10,231 bases of DNA from CAZYMF01 sp964648215 (GTDB lineage: Bacteria; Desulfobacterota; Binatia; HRBIN30; JACQVA1): the NCBI GenBank assembly GCA_964648215.1, contig CAZYMF010000175.1, forward strand, positions 1 to 10,231. Reading direction: 5' to 3'. Below, in pieces: positions 7,111-10,231 of the stretch (positions are counted from its first letter, which is position 1; the number at the start of each line of letters is the position of its first letter). The position numbers and the translations under genes are program-made. The notes under the pieces were generated by a model. That model was not told the DNA's origin, ran no database searches, and saw only the letters and a program-made list of their open reading frames with translations.

Positions 7111-7138
7111 CCCCCCGGCGCGACTCCCACGCCCGTGC

Positions 7139-7167
7139 TTCTCAATGCGGCAGCGCTGGGCTAAGGT
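7139..7167 (+). promoter_or_regulatory. Putative promoter of the thioredoxin-TPR gene
   Basis: GCTAAGGT (7160-7167) contains the -10-like hexamer TAAGGT and resembles the GCTAGGAT before the haem operon. A weak -35, TTCTCA (7139-7144), lies 17 bases upstream. The predicted start at about 7174 coincides with the first base of the hairpin at 7175. Partial consensus matches only. Confidence 0.35.
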
Positions 7168-7174
7168 TTCGGGA

Positions 7175-7190
7175 CGCCCATCCGTGGGCG
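7175..7190 (+). promoter_or_regulatory. Leader stem-loop (UCCG tetraloop) directly before the ribosome site
   Basis: CGCCCA (7175-7180) and TGGGCG (7185-7190) pair perfectly around TCCG, which in RNA is a UNCG-class tetraloop. The Shine-Dalgarno AGGAGAG starts at the very next base (7191). No T-tract follows and a start codon lies 10 bases on, so this is not a terminator. A 5'-end mRNA stabiliser or a modulator of ribosome access is the likelier reading. Confidence 0.5.
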
Positions 7191-7197
7191 AGGAGAG
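7191..7197 (+). promoter_or_regulatory. Ribosome binding site fixing the GTG start at 7201
   Basis: AGGAGAG is close to the ideal anti-16S complement. Its AGGAG core (7191-7195) lies five bases before GTG 7201. It is the strongest Shine-Dalgarno in the window and decides in favour of the GTG start. Confidence 0.75.
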
Positions 7198-7200
7198 CAA

Positions 7201-8055
7201 GTGGACGCGTGGATCTTCGATAGCAGCGACAAGCAGTTCGAGAGCGACGTCATCGAACGCTCCAAAGAGGTTCCGGTCGTCGTCGATTTCTGGGCTCCCT
7301 GGTGTGGCCCGTGCCGCACCCTCGGGCCGCTGCTCGAGCGGCTGACGACGGAGCATCAGGGCGCCTTCGTGCTGGCCAAGGTGAACGTCGACGAGAACCC
7401 CGAGCTGGCGCAGGCGTTCGGCATCAGCAGCATTCCGATGGTGATCGGGTTGCGCGACGGCAAGATCGCCGGCGAGTTCGTCGGCGCCCAGCCGGAAAGC
7501 GGGGTGCGCCAATTTCTCTCGCAGCTGATGCCGAGCCAGGCGGAGCACCTCGCCAAGGAAGGCGACGGCCTCCACCTCTCCGGCCGGACCGATGAGGCCG
7601 AGGCGACGTACCGCCACGCTCTGGAGATCGATGCCCGCTGCGACCGCGCCCTGCTCGGCCTGGCGGGGGTGCTCGCCGACCGCGAGCAGGACGACGACGC
7701 CCTCGCCCTGCTCGATCGCATCCTGCCCGGCTCCTCCTCGCGACCGGATGCCGATCGGCTGGCCGCCACCATCCGCATTCACAAAACCGGCGGCGGTGAC
7801 GAGACCAGCTTGCGCTCGCAGCTCGCCGCCGATCCGGCCGATCTCGAAACGCGCTTCACTCTGGCGCAGGTGCTGGCGGCAGCGGGGCGCTACGACGAGG
7901 CGCTCGAGCAGTACCTCGAGATCGTCCAACGCGACCGCTCGTTCCGGGACGACGGCGCGCGCAGGGCGATGCTCGACGTCTTCGAGCTGCTCGGCTCCGG
8001 CAACGAGGTCGTCGACCGTTATCGCTCCAAGCTCGGCCAGGTGCTGTTCCGCTGA
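7201..8055 (+). CDS. Thioredoxin-domain protein with TPR-like C-terminus (CnoX/YbbN class)
   Basis: This 284-residue cytoplasmic protein has no signal peptide. Residues 5-110 form a thioredoxin fold with the intact active site WAPWCGPCR (Cys35, Cys38), the strand partner KVNVDENPELAQAFGISSIP and the cis-proline at Pro79. Residues 115-280 are helical with TPR-like repeats: GLHLSGRTDEAEATYRHALEI, ALLGLAGVLADREQDDDALAL, and RFTLAQVLAAAGRYDEALEQ. This architecture and length match YbbN/CnoX, the chaperedoxin. In E. coli CnoX the first active-site cysteine is missing, while this protein keeps a full CxxC, as some other phyla do, so it could be redox-active as well as a holdase. It has its own probable promoter, leader hairpin and strong ribosome site, so it is likely transcribed alone or with the Nudix gene. 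Client proteins cannot be inferred. Confidence 0.9.
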   Translation: MDAWIFDSSDKQFESDVIERSKEVPVVVDFWAPWCGPCRTLGPLLERLTTEHQGAFVLAKVNVDENPELAQAFGISSIPMVIGLRDGKIAGEFVGAQPESGVRQFLSQLMPSQAEHLAKEGDGLHLSGRTDEAEATYRHALEIDARCDRALLGLAGVLADREQDDDALALLDRILPGSSSRPDADRLAATIRIHKTGGGDETSLRSQLAADPADLETRFTLAQVLAAAGRYDEALEQYLEIVQRDRSFRDDGARRAMLDVFELLGSGNEVVDRYRSKLGQVLFR

Positions 8056-8058
8056 TCC

Positions 8059-8100
8059 CCCGCCGGGTCTTCGGCGTCGTCGCGCAAGGGCGGGAGCTTC
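8059..8100 (+). terminator. Weak candidate terminator after the thioredoxin-TPR gene
   Basis: CCCGCC (8059-8064) can pair with GGCGGG (8089-8094) across a 24-base loop. A pyrimidine-rich AGCTTCTTCTC follows. The long loop and lack of a continuous T-run make this doubtful; read-through into the Nudix gene is quite possible. Confidence 0.25.
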
Positions 8101-8110
8101 TTCTCGGCGC

Positions 8111-8146
8111 TTTCGACCTTTGACTTTTGACCTTCGACTTCGACAT
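8111..8146. repeat. Degenerate TT(T)(C)GAC tandem repeat
   Basis: Four 6-8-base units follow one another without spacers: TTTCGACC (8111-8118), TTTGACTT (8119-8126), TTGACC (8127-8132) and TTCGACTT (8133-8140). A partial fifth unit, CGACAT, ends at 8146. All units point the same way, so no hairpin forms. The composition (AT-rich, strand-asymmetric) stands out sharply from the surrounding GC-rich DNA. It lies in the 101-base gap between the thioredoxin-TPR and Nudix genes. Two units read TTGACC and TTGACT, close to a -35 hexamer, but no good -10 follows. Confidence 0.6.
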
Positions 8147-8156
8147 CTTTCGCCCC

Positions 8157-8588
8157 ATGCCCCAGGTCTCCGCCGGCTGCCTGGTCACGCGCGAGGGAGC
8201 CAACGGCCTCGAAGTGCTGCTCGTCCACGCGCGGCGGGCGAGCTTCAAGAGACCGCTCTTCGGAATTCCGAAGGGGCTGAGCGAGGGAAGCGAGGGCTTG
8301 GAGGAGACGGCGCGGCGGGAGACCCGGGAGGAAACCGGCCTGGAGGTTCGTCTGCGTGAATCGCTCGGCAGCGTGCAGCAGAAGTCGGGCAAGATCGTGC
8401 ACGCCTTCTGGGCCACGGTGGCACCGGAGAGCGCAGCGGCCGTCGACGAGCGCGGCCGCTGCCGCAACCCCGATTGGGAGAACGACGTCTGTCGCTTCTA
8501 CCCCATCGCCGAGGCGGAGGGGCTGATGATTCCGGCGCAGCGGGAGCTGCTGGACCGGCTGCGGCAGGCGATCGGAAGCAAGGGATGA
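8157..8588 (+). CDS. Nudix hydrolase, COG4119-like predicted NTP pyrophosphohydrolase
   Basis: This 143-residue Nudix protein would hydrolyse a nucleoside diphosphate linked to another moiety; the substrate is unknown. The Nudix box spans residues 40-62 (GLSEGSEGLEETARR then ETREETGL). Gly40, Glu46, Arg54, Glu55, Glu58, Glu59 and Gly61 are all in place, so catalysis should be intact; Thr56 replaces the usual aliphatic residue. The flanks VSAGCLV at the N-terminus, LGSVQQKSGKIVHAFWA after the box, and the C-terminal MIPAQRELLDRL resemble the COG4119 subgroup as I recall it. ATG 8157 is chosen because the family begins at about PQVSAG. The in-frame TTG 8127 would add ten residues encoded by the tandem repeat and is unlikely. 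No Shine-Dalgarno precedes either start. The gene converges with sdhB, with 36 bases between stops. Confidence 0.88.
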   Translation: MPQVSAGCLVTREGANGLEVLLVHARRASFKRPLFGIPKGLSEGSEGLEETARRETREETGLEVRLRESLGSVQQKSGKIVHAFWATVAPESAAAVDERGRCRNPDWENDVCRFYPIAEAEGLMIPAQRELLDRLRQAIGSKG

Positions 8589-8592
8589 GGAG

Positions 8593-8614
8593 GGGCGGAG
8601 CGTCTCCCCGCCCG
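8593..8614. terminator. Possible bidirectional hairpin between convergent genes
   Basis: In the 36-base gap between the Nudix and sdhB stops, GGGC plus GGAG can fold onto CTCC and GCCC with a two-base bulge and the loop CGT. No T-tract is present on either strand. Only the position between converging genes argues for it. Confidence 0.25.
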
Positions 8615-8624
8615 AGACCTCAAT

Positions 8625-9380
<756 letters not shown>

Positions 9381-9387
9381 GATCTTG

Positions 9388-9392
9388 TCCTC
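9388..9392 (-). promoter_or_regulatory. sdhB: Ribosome binding site deciding the sdhB GTG start
   Basis: GAGGA on the minus strand lies seven bases before GTG 9380 and sixteen before the alternative ATG 9371. The spacing selects the GTG. It falls in the 13-base sdhA-sdhB gap. Confidence 0.6.
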
Positions 9393-9393
9393 G

Positions 9394-10231
9394 CTATTTG
9401 TAGCTGCGCTGCGTCAGCTCGACGTTCTCGAACTTGAGCGGCTCTTTGTGCAGCTCCGGCTCCTTGCCCACGCCCTTGAACTCCCACGCGGCGGCGTAGG
9501 TGAAGTTGACGTCGTCGCGCTTGGCCTCGCCCTCCTCCGTCTGGCTCTCCTCGCGGAAGTGACAGCCGCACGACTCGCTGCGGTGCAGGGCGTCGAGGGT
9601 CAGCAGCTCGGCGAACTCCATGTAGTCGGCGATGCGCAGCGAGAGCTCGAGCTCCTTGTTGAGGTTGCTCTTCTCCCCCGGCACCTTCACCTCGGCCCAG
9701 AACTGCTCGCGCAGCGTGCGCACCTCCTGCAGCGCCTCCTTGAGGCCGGCGTCGTTGCGCGCCATGCCGACCTTGTCCCACATCACCTTGCCGAGCCTGC
9801 GGTGCAGCTCGGTGCCCGGCTTGGAACCGTTGACGGCGAAGATCCGGTCGATGCGCTCCTGCACCGAGCTGGCGGCCTCCTTGAAAGCATCGTGATCGGT
9901 GGTGACACCTTCGAGCTTGGTGCTGGCGATGTAGCTGGCCAGCGTATACGGAATGACGAAGTAGCCGTCGGCCAGGCCNNNNNNNNNNGCATCAGGGCGC
10001 TGGCCCCGAGGCGGTTGGCGCCGTGATCGGAGAAGTTGGCCTCGCCCAGAGCGAACAGCCCGGGGATGTTGCTCATCAGGTTGTAGTCGACCCACAGCCC
10101 GCCCATGACGTAGTGCACCGCCGGGTAGATACGCATCGGCTGCTTGTACGGATTCTCCCCGGTGATCTTGTCGTACATGTCGAACAGGTTGCCGTAGCGC
10201 TCGCGGATGACGTTCTCGCCCAGACGCTCGA
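9394..10231 (-). CDS. sdhA: Succinate dehydrogenase/fumarate reductase flavoprotein, C-terminal part, split by an N gap
   Basis: The gene runs in from the right edge and stops at TAG 9396-9394. About 275 C-terminal residues of a protein usually near 640 are visible. SdhA/FrdA oxidises succinate (or reduces fumarate) at a covalently bound FAD and passes electrons to SdhB. From 10229 to 9990 the peptide includes NPYKQPMRIYPAVHYVMGG, with the substrate-binding His of HYxMGG. It then reads GLFALGEANFSDHGANRLG and ASALM, with the catalytic-site Arg of GANRLG and FAD contacts. After the ten Ns (9979-9988) it resumes in another frame as GLADGYFVIPYT and continues to the C-terminal helical and cap region, with LHRSESCGCHFREE and KRDDVNFTY. 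The frame change is explained by the placeholder Ns, not by a real mutation. The type is that of Bacteroidetes, Geobacter, Myxococcota and Acidobacteriota, normally encoded as sdhC-A-B; sdhC should lie beyond the window. Confidence 0.93.
   Translation of the reverse strand, partial: RASGRERHPRALRQPVRHVRQDHRGESVQAADAYLPGGALRHGRAVGRLQPDEQHPRAVRSGRGQLLRSRRQPPRGQRPDXXXXGLADGYFVIPYTLASYIASTKLEGVTTDHDAFKEAASSVQERIDRIFAVNGSKPGTELHRRLGKVMWDKVGMARNDAGLKEALQEVRTLREQFWAEVKVPGEKSNLNKELELSLRIADYMEFAELLTLDALHRSESCGCHFREESQTEEGEAKRDDVNFTYAAAWEFKGVGKEPELHKEPLKFENVELTQRSYK
9979..9988. other. Assembly gap, ten Ns inside sdhA
   Basis: Ten Ns interrupt a conserved coding stretch. Reading frames on the two sides differ when ten bases are assumed. 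The flanking peptide ...ASALM / GLADGYF lacks exactly one residue relative to the family pattern ASALMQGLADGYF. One base of that codon (C) is present before the gap, so two bases are missing, and the N count is a placeholder. Confidence 0.9.

Noticed and set aside
7102..7114. GGGGC-gta-GCCCC hairpin that contains the membrane protein's stop codon
   Set aside because: Only five base pairs with no T-tract; such a fold is expected by chance in this GC-rich sequence.
9783..10095. A real frameshift or pseudogene in sdhA
   Set aside because: The frame change coincides exactly with the ten Ns, both flanks are well conserved, and a two-base gap restores the family sequence.

Overview
This is a chromosomal window from a high-GC, Gram-negative-type bacterium. 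It makes 5-aminolevulinate by the C5 (glutamyl-tRNA) route, shown by HemA, and carries a succinate dehydrogenase/fumarate reductase of the Bacteroides/Geobacter/Myxococcus/Acidobacteria kind. From memory, the gene order precorrin-2 dehydrogenase - CcsA/HemX-like - hemA - hemC - cobA/hemD - hemB resembles Desulfuromonadales-type (old Deltaproteobacteria) genomes. An Acidobacteriota or Myxococcota member is also plausible. The phylum cannot be fixed from this window. A run of exactly ten Ns marks it as a draft, perhaps metagenome-derived, scaffold.

Layout. (1) 1-237: the 3' end of an LVIVD-type beta-propeller gene, followed by a clear hairpin terminator. (2) 339-6584: a tight six-gene + strand operon for uroporphyrinogen III, precorrin-2 and sirohaem. 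It holds a Met8/CysG-N-like dehydrogenase, a CcsA/HemX-family membrane protein, hemA, hemC, a cobA-hemD fusion and hemB. Start and stop codons overlap at hemX/hemA (TAATG), hemA/hemC (GTGA) and hemC/cobA-hemD (ATGA). A probable extended -10 promoter lies just before the first gene and a probable terminator follows hemB. (3) 6685-8588: three small + strand genes. They encode an orphan four-helix membrane protein, a 284-residue thioredoxin-TPR protein (CnoX/YbbN class) whose mRNA leader seems to begin with a UCCG-capped hairpin, and a COG4119-like Nudix hydrolase preceded by a degenerate TTTGAC-type tandem repeat. (4) 8625-10231: convergent sdhB and the C-terminal part of sdhA on the - strand. 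sdhA is interrupted by the Ns.

How the genes work together. HemA reduces glutamyl-tRNA, and HemL (not in the window) would complete 5-aminolevulinate. HemB, HemC and HemD build uroporphyrinogen III. The CobA domain methylates it to precorrin-2, and the first gene oxidises that to sirohydrochlorin and perhaps inserts iron. The HemX-like protein is likely tied to HemA control or to haem handling. SdhAB links the TCA cycle to the quinone pool and is a major user of haem when paired with its cytochrome b subunit, presumably encoded beyond 10231.

No stretch longer than about 100 bases lacks a gene. I see no mobile element, CRISPR array, RNA gene or defence system. This is mostly core metabolism, and the points worth a second look are small-scale: the N gap and its frame, the leader hairpin, the TTTGAC repeat, the promoter architecture and the orphan membrane protein.
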